DNA of 64,000 bases, from NCBI GenBank assembly GCA_959020715.1, contig CAUESV010000006.1:54350-118349 (forward strand), in the 5' to 3' direction. Positions 24,363-33,540 of this stretch are shown here, one piece after another (position 1 is the first letter of the stretch; each line of letters starts with the position of its first letter). Made by a program: the position numbers and the translations under genes. The stretch is from an uncultured Collinsella sp. GTDB taxonomy: Bacteria > Actinomycetota > Coriobacteriia > Coriobacteriales > Coriobacteriaceae. The notes under the pieces are model-generated. The model saw nothing but the letters and a program-made list of their open reading frames with translations. It did no database searches and had not been told where the DNA came from.

Positions 24363-25241
24363 ATGAACAAACCGAGTGTTTCTGCCGGCGTCGTTGCCGG
24401 CGTTGCTCTGGGAGCTGCGGCGCTTGGTGCGGCCGCCGTCGCTGTTCGTGCCGCCTGTCTGCAGGTTGCGCGAACTCGCAATGGGTTGGCGCGTGTGAAA
24501 CGCGTGCACGATGAGAGCGGTGACGAGGTCCGTGTGCTCGTGCAGGGCGGCGTCTACCAAAGCGCGAGTTACGTTGGCGAGCGCTGGGCGGAGCCCGTCT
24601 TTGCGTACTATCGTGCGTTTGACGACGTGTTTGAGGCCGAGGATGCGATGCGCGACGTTTATGGTCACGGTATCAGCCGTATGCTCATGCTGGGTGGCGG
24701 CGGGTTTGCCTATCCCAAGTTTGCGCTGATGTCGCACGAGGGTTTGCGCATGGACGTCATCGAGTATGACGGAGAGATTACGCGCCTGGCGCGCCGCTGG
24801 TTCTACCTAGACGAGCTGGAGCGCACGGCGGGCGATCGCCTGCGGGTGATTACCGCCGAGGCGCGTTCGTACCTGGGCGTGACGAGCGTGGGGCATCGTC
24901 GCTACGACGTGATCGTGAGCGATTGCTTTGGCGGTGCCGAGCCCGTGCGCGAGCTGGCGACGGTTGAGGCGTTGCGTTTGGTGCGAGGTAGCCTGAACCC
25001 CGGGGGCATCTATGTTGCCAATATCGTGAGTGCAAACAGGGGGAGCGACGTGACGTTCCTGCGCGATTGCGTCGCCACGGCACTCGAGGTATTCGCCCGC
25101 GCCTGGGTGGTCCCATGTGGCGATACAGAGTTCGGCGGCGAGGAGAACTACCTGCTCATCGCCAGCGACGGCGACTATGCCTTTGCCGAAGCCGTGCCTT
25201 TTGACGTCGACTTCCTCGGCACTGCCCTTCACGACAAGTAA
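24363..25241 (+). CDS. Spermidine-synthase-like protein with N-terminal membrane anchor
   Basis: 292 aa. An Ala/Gly/Val-rich N-terminal hydrophobic segment (residues about 8-35) is followed by a polyamine-synthase-like Rossmann domain: MLMLGGGGFAYPKFAL (in place of LIIGGGDGG), DVIEYDGEI, then YDVIVSDCFGGAEP. The family's usual decarboxy-SAM acidic residues are not clearly all present, so this may be a SAM-fold protein with another role rather than SpeE. Its ATG directly abuts the elp3 stop at 24362, so the two are co-transcribed. It converges on the helicase at 25268. Confidence 0.75.
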   Translation: MNKPSVSAGVVAGVALGAAALGAAAVAVRAACLQVARTRNGLARVKRVHDESGDEVRVLVQGGVYQSASYVGERWAEPVFAYYRAFDDVFEAEDAMRDVYGHGISRMLMLGGGGFAYPKFALMSHEGLRMDVIEYDGEITRLARRWFYLDELERTAGDRLRVITAEARSYLGVTSVGHRRYDVIVSDCFGGAEPVRELATVEALRLVRGSLNPGGIYVANIVSANRGSDVTFLRDCVATALEVFARAWVVPCGDTEFGGEENYLLIASDGDYAFAEAVPFDVDFLGTALHDK

Positions 25242-25267
25242 GTCTCCCCGTCCCAAAAAGACTGGTT

Positions 25268-27712
25268 TTATGTGTGGTCGCGCCAGCCGAGAACGCGCTG
25301 CTTCATGCCTTCGGTGTCGAGCACGCCTTCGGCAAAGCCCTTGCGCACGAGCTCTTCGGGAACAAACTCGTCGTAGCGGTCAAAGTAAGGCACCTCGCCA
25401 GGATAGACGAGCTCGATGGGATCAAGGTCCTTCTCGGCCTCGGCGGCGAGCACCTCAAAGAACGTCTCCTCGTCGGCCTTCATCTTAAACTGCATAAAGT
25501 ACGGGCGTGATGGGTCGAGTCCGCGAAGGCCCAGCTCCGCGGCACATTTAATCTTGAGCATGCGCTCGAGCGCCAAAAAGGCGTAGCTGCCTAGCCAGGG
25601 GAAGAGTACCCAGGTGTCGCCGCCCAGGTTAATGAGCGGTTTAGTTCCCGCACCCGAAATCCCGGCCGTATGGCGAGCCTGCGCCAAGCGGGCCCGTGCG
25701 TTACCCATGAGGTACGGATATGTCGCGTGCTCGTTGAGCGCCTTGCGCATGCGCTCGAGTACGTGTGTATTGATGTCGCCGGGGCAGTCGCCAAAGTAGG
25801 CCGGCACCCGGCCCTTGACCTGCGTGGCAAAGACGGTGTGGCGCTTCCAGTCCACTTCCTCGACAATCCAGCAGTGTCCGGCGATGGCGATGCGCTCACC
25901 GGGCGGTGGCGGATTGACGATCGTACCCAACTCGGCCGATTCGCTGCGAACGGTGAACTCTTCGTTTTCCTGGAATACGGCGTAGAACTTAAAGTTGTTA
26001 ATGATACGCTCGCCCGCGAGACCCACGATGAGTCCGCCGCCCTCGGTGACTTGGATATGGTCGATCTTAATGAGGTGACGCAGCAGTACGCGATAGTCAT
26101 CGGCCGAGATGCGATGGAAATAGCTGAGTGTGAGCACGCGCTGGGCAAGCTCTGCCGGCGTGAGCTCGCCGGTGCTGGCAAGCGTCGACATAGTCTGGTG
26201 GTAGAGCAGGCTGTAGGGGAGTCGATCGAGCTCGGGCGGCTCGACCCACTTTTCCTCGCGATAGAGTTGTACGAGCGCGATGCCCTGCAGGAGCTTCCAC
26301 GGAATGGTCTCGGGCATCATCGTGCGCGGCTCGGGCTCTTCCTCGCGCATGACAAACCACATCTCGGGCGGAAGGTCGCGGCGTCCCGTGCGGCCCATTC
26401 GCTGCAAAAAGGAACTGACGGTAAATGGCGCATCGATCTGAAACGCACGCTCCAGACGGCCGATATCGATACCGAGCTCCAGCGTAGAGGTGGTGACGGT
26501 CGTTTGTGCCTGCTCCTCATCGCGCATGAGTTCTTCGGCCGTCTCGCGCAACGATGCCGAAAGATTGCCGTGATGGATGAGAAAACGGTCGGGCTCGTGT
26601 CGACTTTCGCAGTAGCTGCGCAGCATGGAGCACACGGCCTCTGCCTCCTCGCGCGAGTTGGCAAAGACCAGGCACTTACGGCCGCGCGTATGTTCAAAGA
26701 TATAGCCCATACCGGGGTCGGCGTTGTCGGGCGCCGTGTCGGTGGGGTTGAGAAGCGCCTGCTCGGTCGCTCGTGGGATGTTGACTTCGCCCTCGGGGGC
26801 CGAGGAAGTTCGGCGGTCCTTGGGAGCGGCCTTGCCCCGTGCCCGCTCACGACGTTGACGGCGCTCCTCTTGTGTGAGCTGTCCGCTGTGATGCATGTCT
26901 TGGGCGCCGGCGGGCAGTGCCACGGATGCCGCCGCCTCGATGCGCTCGCACGCAAGCACTTCGGCCTCTTGAGGACCCGTGCTCTCGAATCCTCGCTGCT
27001 GTGCCTGGGGACCCGAGTTGTAGAAGTGCTCCATGGAGATGCGCCACACGCGGCGCGGTTCTTCAAAGCGGGGGATAACGCAGTTGCGCCCCGTTCCCTG
27101 TGAGAGAAAGGCGCCCGTGCGTTCGGGGTCGCCGATGGTGGCCGAAAGGCCGATGCGGCGGGGCTGCACGCCTGCCATGCGCGAGAGGCGCTCAATAAGG
27201 CAGAGCGTCTGACCGCCGCGGTCGCCGCGCATGAGCGAATGGACCTCGTCGATGACCACGTAGCGCAGGTCGCAAAACATGCGCGGGATCGCCATGTGCT
27301 TATGGATCAAGAGCGCCTCGAGCGATTCAGGCGTAATCTGCAAGATGCCGTTCGGTTTTTTGATGAGCTTAGCCTTGTGCGACTGCGAGACATCGCCATG
27401 CCAGTGCCAGACAGGGATATCGGCCTCTTCGCAGAGGTCGTTGAGACGGACGAACTGATCATTGATGAGCGCTTTGAGGGGGCCGATGTAGAGGGCGCCC
27501 ACGCTCGCGGGCGGGTTCTCCCAAAACTCGGTCAGGATGGGAAAGAAGGCTGCCTCGGTTTTGCCGGAAGCCGTGGATGCCGTCAGGAGCACATTATCTT
27601 GCGTGTTAAAGATGGCGTCTGCCGCTGCAACCTGGATAGAGCGCAGACTCTCCCAATCGTGGGAGTAGATGAAGTCTTGGATAAACGGAGCATATCTGTC
27701 AAAGGCGTTCAC
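25268..27712 (-). CDS. Lhr/BrxHI-like superfamily 2 helicase (third gene of the TerB_N operon)
   Basis: 814 aa from a GTG at 27712 (VNAFDRYAPFIQDFIYS) with GAGGAGG upstream. Motif I is LLTASTASGKTEAAFFP, motif II is VVIDEVHSLMRGDRG, motif III is GLSATIGDPER, motifs IV-VI are KCLVFANSREEAEAV, LELGIDIGRLERAF and FLQRMGRTGRRD. The organisation matches Lhr-type helicases, which move along DNA; BREX type 2 uses one called BrxHI. A region at residues about 290-330 (RRERARGKAAPKDRRTSSA) is basic and probably an unstructured insertion. It follows the ATPase gene by 116 bp containing a hairpin. Confidence 0.88.
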   Translation of the reverse strand: MNAFDRYAPFIQDFIYSHDWESLRSIQVAAADAIFNTQDNVLLTASTASGKTEAAFFPILTEFWENPPASVGALYIGPLKALINDQFVRLNDLCEEADIPVWHWHGDVSQSHKAKLIKKPNGILQITPESLEALLIHKHMAIPRMFCDLRYVVIDEVHSLMRGDRGGQTLCLIERLSRMAGVQPRRIGLSATIGDPERTGAFLSQGTGRNCVIPRFEEPRRVWRISMEHFYNSGPQAQQRGFESTGPQEAEVLACERIEAAASVALPAGAQDMHHSGQLTQEERRQRRERARGKAAPKDRRTSSAPEGEVNIPRATEQALLNPTDTAPDNADPGMGYIFEHTRGRKCLVFANSREEAEAVCSMLRSYCESRHEPDRFLIHHGNLSASLRETAEELMRDEEQAQTTVTTSTLELGIDIGRLERAFQIDAPFTVSSFLQRMGRTGRRDLPPEMWFVMREEEPEPRTMMPETIPWKLLQGIALVQLYREEKWVEPPELDRLPYSLLYHQTMSTLASTGELTPAELAQRVLTLSYFHRISADDYRVLLRHLIKIDHIQVTEGGGLIVGLAGERIINNFKFYAVFQENEEFTVRSESAELGTIVNPPPPGERIAIAGHCWIVEEVDWKRHTVFATQVKGRVPAYFGDCPGDINTHVLERMRKALNEHATYPYLMGNARARLAQARHTAGISGAGTKPLINLGGDTWVLFPWLGSYAFLALERMLKIKCAAELGLRGLDPSRPYFMQFKMKADEETFFEVLAAEAEKDLDPIELVYPGEVPYFDRYDEFVPEELVRKGFAEGVLDTEGMKQRVLGWRDHT

Positions 27713-27793
27713 GGGGCCTCCTCTCAAAAACGAATCTCTCAACGCGGCTGGCAACGGCTTGCTGCATTGCTTCTTCAACGTTTGCCCAGATAA

Positions 27794-27830
27794 AACCTGC
27801 CAAAATAAACCTGTTCCTTTTTGGCAGGTT
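27794..27830 (-). terminator. Intercistronic hairpin between the ATPase and helicase genes
   Basis: AACCTGCCAAAA pairs perfectly with TTTTGGCAGGTT (12 bp, 13-nt loop). On the minus strand it begins at the ATPase stop codon and is followed by TTATC. It could be an attenuator that lowers helicase expression relative to its partners. Confidence 0.65.
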
Positions 27831-29133
27831 AGATGGTGAATTCGGCGAAGTTGCGGTCACCGTCTGCAGCGCCGGTGTCGCCTGTTGCGGCTGCCGGCGC
27901 CAGCGCGTCGCCGCCGACGCTTTGCAGCAGCTCCGCCACATTTGCATCGGGGTTCTGACACAGGATATCGAGCAGCTCGATAAAGTCACGGATGACCTCA
28001 CGCGGCGTTAAGTGCGTATCGGCTCCCACGCGGCCAAACTCAATCTTGAGAAAGTCCACCAAGTCGTTCTCGGTAAGCGTGGGCGTCCAGCCAAAGTAGC
28101 CGGCATGGATCTGCATGAGTTTTTCGATGAGCACCAGCAGTTCCTCATAGGTGAGTGGCCGCAGGCGGATGATGGGCGCGAGCATGTCCTTAAGGTCCTC
28201 GCGCGCAAAGCGGCCCTGAGCGAGTCGGCTGCGCAGGGCTTCGTAGGAGAACACGCCGCGGCGGCGGTCTTCGATGGAGGTTGGCGTGCCGCCCATGATC
28301 ATGCCCAGGTACTGCGCTTTGCCCTGGAGCGTGTCGTTGTACATGGTCAAGATCTTCTCGTAGTTGTATTGGCGCGTGATCGCGTTGGGAATCTTGTACA
28401 GATTCACGAGCTCGTCGATGAGCACCAGCATGCCCTTGTAGCCGCTGCAGACCAAAAAGCGCGCAATGAGCTTAACGTAGTCGTACCAGTCGTCATCACT
28501 GATGATGGTCGAGGAGCCCAGCTCGGCGCGTGCCTCACTCTTGGTGCGGTACTCGCCGCGAATCCATTTGGTCACGCGGCTCATGGCTTCTTCGTCGCCC
28601 TCGGATACTGCCGCGCGGTAGCGGCGGAGCATGCGGGCGAAGTCGAAGCCGTGGACCATTTCCTCGAGCGGGGCCAGTTGGGCATTGACGGCAGACTCAT
28701 CGGCATCGGAACACGAGGCGACCCAGCGATCCAGGATAAGGTTGAGCGCACCGCCCTCGGGGCGCGTTTTAGTCGATATGTTGCGGATGAGCTCACGGTA
28801 GGTGGCAAGGCCCTGTCCCTGGCCGCCCTGCAGGCGGCGCTCAGGGGATAGGTCGGCATCGGCCACGACGAATCCCTCGCCCATGGCGTGCGTGCGGATG
28901 GTCTGGAGCAAAAAGCTCTTGCCGGCGCCGTAACGACCGACCAGAAAGCGGAAGCTTGCGCCGCCGCCGGCGATGAGACTCAGGTCGGTGAGCAGGGCGC
29001 GGATCTCGACCTCGCGTCCTACGGTGATATAGGGAAGGCCGATGCGCGGGACCACGCCGCCCTTGAGCGAGTTGAGAATGACGGCAGCGACGCGCTTGGG
29101 CACGCGGGGTGCTGCGGATGCGTTATCACTCAT
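27829..29133 (-). CDS. P-loop ATPase, BrxD-like (DUF2791), second gene of the TerB_N operon
   Basis: 434 aa. Walker A is FLVGRYGAGKSFLLQTIR near residue 65 and Walker B is KGMLVLIDELVNLYKI near residue 240. GGTPTSIEDRRRGVFSYEAL and SRLAQGRFAR give the sensor/arginine region. The ORC/AAA-like layout matches BREX system ATP-binding protein BrxD. The last 35 residues are Ala/Gly/Asp-rich. The ATG at 29131-29133 overlaps the TerB_N gene by 8 bp, so the two are translationally coupled. Probably acts with the Lhr-like helicase on DNA; no methylase or PglZ is nearby, so this is not a complete BREX system. Confidence 0.85.
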   Translation of the reverse strand: MSDNASAAPRVPKRVAAVILNSLKGGVVPRIGLPYITVGREVEIRALLTDLSLIAGGGASFRFLVGRYGAGKSFLLQTIRTHAMGEGFVVADADLSPERRLQGGQGQGLATYRELIRNISTKTRPEGGALNLILDRWVASCSDADESAVNAQLAPLEEMVHGFDFARMLRRYRAAVSEGDEEAMSRVTKWIRGEYRTKSEARAELGSSTIISDDDWYDYVKLIARFLVCSGYKGMLVLIDELVNLYKIPNAITRQYNYEKILTMYNDTLQGKAQYLGMIMGGTPTSIEDRRRGVFSYEALRSRLAQGRFAREDLKDMLAPIIRLRPLTYEELLVLIEKLMQIHAGYFGWTPTLTENDLVDFLKIEFGRVGADTHLTPREVIRDFIELLDILCQNPDANVAELLQSVGGDALAPAAATGDTGAADGDRNFAEFTI

Positions 29134-30886
29134 GGTCTAGGTATCCTCTCACGTCTGCTTCGTAGTCCTCGATAATGTGCGGTCCTGCTGCGCCAAATTC
29201 AATTACGGTGTCACCCACCAGGTCAAAGAGCGCCTCGTTGATGGTATCGACGAGCATGTCCTCGCTCTGCCCCGACCTCTCCACCGCCGATGCCGTCTGC
29301 GCTGCGTTTTGCTCGAGTAGTGCTCGAAGATAGGCGTCTGCGGCGGGATCGAGTGCGGTTGCGGTGGCAGCGGGTGCAGTCGATACGACCGCTGGCGTCG
29401 GTGCGAGCAGCGGCGCCACGACACCAAACTGTTCGGTGGATATGGTCGGCTCGTCGGCCTCGTCCTGCCGAATGGGTGCCGCGACCAGCTCGACAAACGC
29501 GTCTGCTGCGGGCTCGGCTTTCGGCTGCTCGGAACCCGCCGTATCGACCTCTGCGAGCACATCATCCTCGCGCTCCTCATCAATCAAAAGCGCTTCACGC
29601 GTTTGCGCGGCGGCGCTCCGAATGTGCCCCAGCTGACTCAAATCGATATCGATCTTGACGGGCTGGTGCGCGGCGTCCCACGAAAGCCATGCTACGATCT
29701 CGTCATCGATGATCTTGGCCAGATACTTGGGGACCTTCTCCTCCTTCAGGGGATGGGTGGGGTCTAGGGCCAGGCGCAGGCGTTGGTCGCAGGCGCGCAT
29801 CATCTCACCGAGCTTGCTGCTTTTTTGTCTGCTGCCGTGGATGCGCATGCATTCCCAAAAGCCATTTTGGCAGCGGTAGATGTGAATGGGGTCCAGGCGA
29901 TATTCGCAGTCCTCGTGGCGCTCGGGCGCAAAGAACACGGCCGAGGCAAACATGGTGTAGGGCATGGCCGTCTCCTCCCCAAACAAGCTCGCTACGATGC
30001 CGGTCTTTCGGTGCGTGTCATAGTAGCGCGCCATACGTACATACACGGCGCATGCCACGTGGCGCAGGTCGCGATGGTGGGAACGGTCGAGCCGTGAGTT
30101 ATTCAGGTTGTACGTGGAGAGGGCGTTTATGGCGGTCATGAGTCGCTCCTCGCCTGCCTCGTCGGGCGGAAGGGGGAGCGTGGGCTCGGAGGTTTTGCGA
30201 CGCTTGGGGACTTGGGCCGACGGCGTCGGTACAGGCGAGAGGTCTCGCGCCGCACGCCGCAGCTCGATAAGGGCGTTATCGAACATGACGGTTTTAGAGT
30301 CGCGAAGCAGCTTGGGGTCGAGTCCGTGGAATACGGCGTAATCTTGCAGCCACACGCGTACAAACCGGTCGATGCCGGGCTCGAAGGCGCGATAGGCATC
30401 CCAAAAGGCCTTGATCTTGTTAAAACCATCGAGTGGGTCATCTACGCCAATGCCGCAGATCAGCTCATAGAGATACAGGAAGGCAAAGGACGTAGACGTT
30501 TCCTCGATGGTTCCGCGGCGCACTTGGGCGCGCCAGGTAAAATAGCCACGCAACTGCCGATCGCTCATGGCGTTGTAGGTGGGAAAGTACGACTTAAAGG
30601 TGCCGTTGTAGGGACAGTCGTCCTCAAAGTTGGCCATCAGCAGGCCTTGGCGGTAGAAAAGCTCGGCTTCCGAAAGCCAACGCCCCGCGCCGCCCTTGGG
30701 GTCTTCTTGCCAACGCGATATCTCACGCATTTTGCGGTACTGGTCGGGAAGGAAGTTCTGCATCTGGCGGCCGGTCTTGAGAATCGGCTCGTCTGCGTAG
30801 ATTTCGTTTGAGAAGCGGGCGGACTGATGGGTCCGGGCCTCGGCCATAATGCGCTCGATGAGCATCTTGATGTCCTGGTCGGCCAC
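29126..30886 (-). CDS. TerB_N / TerB_C domain protein, first gene of the operon
   Basis: 586 aa. Residues about 80-240 match TerB_N: SYFPTYNAMSDRQLRGYFTW, then RAQVRRGTIEETSTSFAFLY and ELICGIG. The C-terminal 60 residues match TerB_C: MLVDTINEALFDLVGDTVIE, then PHIIEDYEADVRGYL. The middle carries an ISIDDEIVAWLSWD-like segment and an acidic, Ala/Pro-rich linker (residues about 440-520); the metal-binding TerB core itself seems absent. Such proteins were grouped by comparative genomics with helicases and ATPases in Ter-linked DNA-processing systems. Start at 30886 with GAGGAGAG upstream. Confidence 0.87.
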   Translation of the reverse strand: MADQDIKMLIERIMAEARTHQSARFSNEIYADEPILKTGRQMQNFLPDQYRKMREISRWQEDPKGGAGRWLSEAELFYRQGLLMANFEDDCPYNGTFKSYFPTYNAMSDRQLRGYFTWRAQVRRGTIEETSTSFAFLYLYELICGIGVDDPLDGFNKIKAFWDAYRAFEPGIDRFVRVWLQDYAVFHGLDPKLLRDSKTVMFDNALIELRRAARDLSPVPTPSAQVPKRRKTSEPTLPLPPDEAGEERLMTAINALSTYNLNNSRLDRSHHRDLRHVACAVYVRMARYYDTHRKTGIVASLFGEETAMPYTMFASAVFFAPERHEDCEYRLDPIHIYRCQNGFWECMRIHGSRQKSSKLGEMMRACDQRLRLALDPTHPLKEEKVPKYLAKIIDDEIVAWLSWDAAHQPVKIDIDLSQLGHIRSAAAQTREALLIDEEREDDVLAEVDTAGSEQPKAEPAADAFVELVAAPIRQDEADEPTISTEQFGVVAPLLAPTPAVVSTAPAATATALDPAADAYLRALLEQNAAQTASAVERSGQSEDMLVDTINEALFDLVGDTVIEFGAAGPHIIEDYEADVRGYLDHE

Positions 30887-30974
30887 CGTCTCTCCTCTCC
30901 TAACGCAGCTTCGGTGACCTCATATCATAGCACAGCATCAAACAGGTGTTCGAGATACCGCTACGTAGATAGAT

Positions 30975-31691
30975 TTAGAACAGGAGGGCATAGATGACGG
31001 CTATGACAACGGAGGGGAGCATATTGGCCGTGCGGAAGGTCTGAGGACGGATGAGGTTGACTCCGACGCAGAAGATGAGCATAGAGCCCACGAGCGATAG
31101 GCTGTCGAGGGCGGCGGCGGTCATGATGGGGGAGAGCGCGCCGGCAAACAGCGTAATCGTTCCCTGGAATACGGCAACGGGAAGGGCGGAGAAGATGCAG
31201 CCGCGGCCGAGTGAGGCCGTCATGGTGCAGACGATGATGCAGTCCAACGCTCCCTTGAGGGCGAGCGTGGACCAGTCGCCGAGCAGGCCGTCCTGGATCG
31301 ATCCCACAATGGCCATGGCGCCGATACACACGGTGAGTGAAGTCGAGACGAAAGCGTTGGTGAACTCGTTATCGCCCTCGCTGCCGGTTTTGCGCTTGAG
31401 CCATTCGCCAAGGTTTTCAATGGCGGCCTCCAAGTTGATGGCCTCGCCGATGAGCGAGCCGAGGGCGAATGAGACAATGAGCATGGTGGTACCAGTGGTC
31501 GCCAGTGCCTTCCCATCGATGATGAGCATCTTTTGCATGGTGCCGCCCAGGCCGATAAACAGGACGCACAGCCCCGATGCTTTCATGAGCGTGTCTTGGA
31601 TGCGCGGTGTAATGAAGCGGCCGCCCACTAATCCCAAAAGACCGCCCGCAACTAAAAGCACAACGTTGATGATTGTTCCCAAGCCCGGCAT
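30975..31691 (-). CDS. DUF554 membrane protein
   Basis: 238 aa, six to seven hydrophobic segments. Matches DUF554 (YdfK/YqgA type): MPGLGTIINVVLLVAGGLLG, then GGRFITPRIQDTLMKASGLC, GSLIGEAINLEAAIENLGEW and ALDCIIVCTMTASLGRGCIF. Probable transporter or channel in the cytoplasmic membrane; the family has no established substrate. Start at 31691 with AGGAGGG upstream. Stands alone between the TerB_N operon and the surface-protein locus. Confidence 0.88.
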   Translation of the reverse strand: MPGLGTIINVVLLVAGGLLGLVGGRFITPRIQDTLMKASGLCVLFIGLGGTMQKMLIIDGKALATTGTTMLIVSFALGSLIGEAINLEAAIENLGEWLKRKTGSEGDNEFTNAFVSTSLTVCIGAMAIVGSIQDGLLGDWSTLALKGALDCIIVCTMTASLGRGCIFSALPVAVFQGTITLFAGALSPIMTAAALDSLSLVGSMLIFCVGVNLIRPQTFRTANMLPSVVIAVIYALLF

Positions 31692-31809
31692 GAGCCCTCC
31701 TGTATTGATGCCAACGTGGCAATCGTAGCAGAACGAAATGCGAGGCACATCGCGACTCATCTAATACGTTATATAAGTGGTGTTAGGAATGATGCGCAGC
31801 ATTTAAGCC

Positions 31810-33240
31810 TCAGGTAGTTGTCGGGACATAGGGATAGTAGTCAAAGCGCAGTGTCATAAGCCGCTGTGGGGATTCAATGGCCGCGGCGATGATATTGGCA
31901 TCGCGGGCGCGATCAAACCCTTCGAGTTCGATCTGATACGAGACGTCTTGCATAATGTCCAGACGTCGCCAGGCTAGGAGTGTGTCGCCATCGAATTCCA
32001 AGGTCTTGCCTCCGTCTGGAGCAACGGCGTATAGACGCAGCTTGGCGGTGGTTGCAGGGTCGACAACCGTGACCTTTTTAATTTCGTTTCGAGTATTCTT
32101 GGCGCCCAACAAAGTGAGCAGTGTTGGGGCCACGACCTCGCCCGATGGCAAAAAGACGACTTCGATGGATTCAGGAAATGCGATGATGGCCGACTTGCGG
32201 ACGGGCTGATTGGCGGCGGCAACTTCGATGTTCGCAGCGTCGATGACCTCTGTGTGGTCGAGCGCGGCAAGCGCGCAGCAGTTACCTTCATCGATCTCTT
32301 GAGGATCAGCAAGCCCCAGACTGTCTGCGAGCTCGGGATCGTTTGGATCGGTAGCGGGCTCATTCGGTGCTTCGAGAGAAGCTGGGATGCTGTTTGTCGG
32401 CGACGGCGTGTCGCCCGTACCTGCTTCGTTGTCCGCGCTCTCTTCTTGTATGGTTGCGTTGATGGGTTCGTCGTTTGAGGGGAGCGTCTTGGCGTCAAGC
32501 GCGGAGGGAAGAATTCCGATGGCTCCGGATCCGTTCCACTCCATTTCGAGAAGCGCCGGGTCGGCAAGAATGCGTTGCCTGCTTTGCGCGTGGGCATCGA
32601 TTTCAATAGGGCCTGCCTCTATCCCTCGTGTAAGGCTGAGTGATCCGGCTGGCTTCTCGAAATGAGCGTCTGTGTCTTTGGCGCTGACGGCGTAGAACAG
32701 CAGGGACGCTTCTCCCGCCGCGATGGCATCGGTGTCGGCTTTGGTCAGCCGCAACGATGCCGTGAATGAGAGGGTGGGCTGCGCATCGTCTGCATTCGCG
32801 GCGGCGCAGCCCAGACATATACCGCCTCCTTTCTCAAAAAACGTACCGTCGAAGGCGACCTTCGCTCCGTTCGCCGAGTCATCGACCGAAGCGATGTCGA
32901 TGCGCATCTCTAAATTGCATGGATCGCCATCCGCATCGAGCACAACCGAGCGCCACGTGCAGACGGCGCACCCCGCCTGGGAGCCGTTTGCCTTGTTCGA
33001 ACGCTTGATATCCACGACTATCGAGCCGTCCGTATTACGACGAAGGCATCCCGAGGTTGAGATCGCGGCCTGTGCGATCGAAAAACGCTCGTACGCAATG
33101 GTGCTCGACGGATTTGGGGCGGAACTTAGGGCTGCTGGTAAGGAGTCTGCCATGACGGGAGTCGCCCAAGCGGCGACAGGCGTTCCGGTTGCGAGCGCGC
33201 CGCAAAGTGCGACGACGGGCAAAAGGTTCTTCGATGCCAT
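31810..33240 (-). CDS. Secreted protein of unknown function (fifth gene of the surface locus)
   Basis: 476 aa with a Sec signal peptide (residues 1-31, LLPVVALCGALATGTPVAAW then ATPVMA). The mature protein has cysteine pairs that could form disulphides (SGCLRR, GCAVCTW, PCNLE, ICLGCAA, NCCAL), a beta-rich N-terminal half, an acidic Ser/Pro/Asp/Glu linker near residues 265-325 and a beta-rich C-terminal domain ending in YYPYVPTTT. No anchor is visible. No family recognised. The preceding gene, which encodes an LAQTG anchor protein, stops 18 bp upstream, so export and surface display as a group is likely. Confidence 0.75.
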   Translation of the reverse strand: MASKNLLPVVALCGALATGTPVAAWATPVMADSLPAALSSAPNPSSTIAYERFSIAQAAISTSGCLRRNTDGSIVVDIKRSNKANGSQAGCAVCTWRSVVLDADGDPCNLEMRIDIASVDDSANGAKVAFDGTFFEKGGGICLGCAAANADDAQPTLSFTASLRLTKADTDAIAAGEASLLFYAVSAKDTDAHFEKPAGSLSLTRGIEAGPIEIDAHAQSRQRILADPALLEMEWNGSGAIGILPSALDAKTLPSNDEPINATIQEESADNEAGTGDTPSPTNSIPASLEAPNEPATDPNDPELADSLGLADPQEIDEGNCCALAALDHTEVIDAANIEVAAANQPVRKSAIIAFPESIEVVFLPSGEVVAPTLLTLLGAKNTRNEIKKVTVVDPATTAKLRLYAVAPDGGKTLEFDGDTLLAWRRLDIMQDVSYQIELEGFDRARDANIIAAAIESPQRLMTLRFDYYPYVPTTT

Positions 33241-33258
33241 GGGGTCTCCTTAGCTAAT

Positions 33259-33540
33259 TTAGTGCGGCCTGTCCGTGTTTTGTTTCTGGCTGCGTTTGAT
33301 GTGCAGACCGAGGCCGGCGGTTCCCGCGCCTGCTGCTGTGGCGCCTGCTGCCAAGAGCCATCGTCTGTCGCCTGTCTGCGCCAACGGCTCCTCGCGGTCG
33401 CGGCGGTTGAGCTCCGAGAGGTCGACCGTCACTTGTGTGGCGGCCTGCGCCTGTTCTTGCTGGGCAAAGGCCATGGCTGGCCCAAACGCTAGGATGCTGA
33501 CGGCGGCGGCCAGGGCGACGGCCTTATGCCGTGTGCGCAC
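33259..33540 (-). CDS. Small sortase-anchored surface protein
   Basis: 93 aa. Signal peptide (MRTRHKAVALAAAVSILAFG then PAMAFAQ), a short mature part of about 30 residues, then LAQTGD, a hydrophobic span (LLAAGATAAGAGTAGLGLHI) and a basic tail KRSQKQ. This is a complete cell-wall sorting signal with LAQTG in place of LPxTG. The mature region VTVDLSELNRRDREEPLAQT is too short to be an adhesin alone and may be an anchor module for a partner. It overlaps the upstream gene by 17 bp. Confidence 0.78.
   Translation of the reverse strand: MRTRHKAVALAAAVSILAFGPAMAFAQQEQAQAATQVTVDLSELNRRDREEPLAQTGDRRWLLAAGATAAGAGTAGLGLHIKRSQKQNTDRPH

Noticed and set aside
22320..24737. 805-codon minus-strand frame opposite elp3
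   Set aside because: Antisense shadow; elp3 shows complete radical SAM and GNAT motifs on the plus strand.
25268..30886. Complete BREX or DISARM system
   Set aside because: Only BrxD-like and Lhr/BrxHI-like components occur; no PglX/PglZ/PglW, methylase or DISARM-specific genes flank them.
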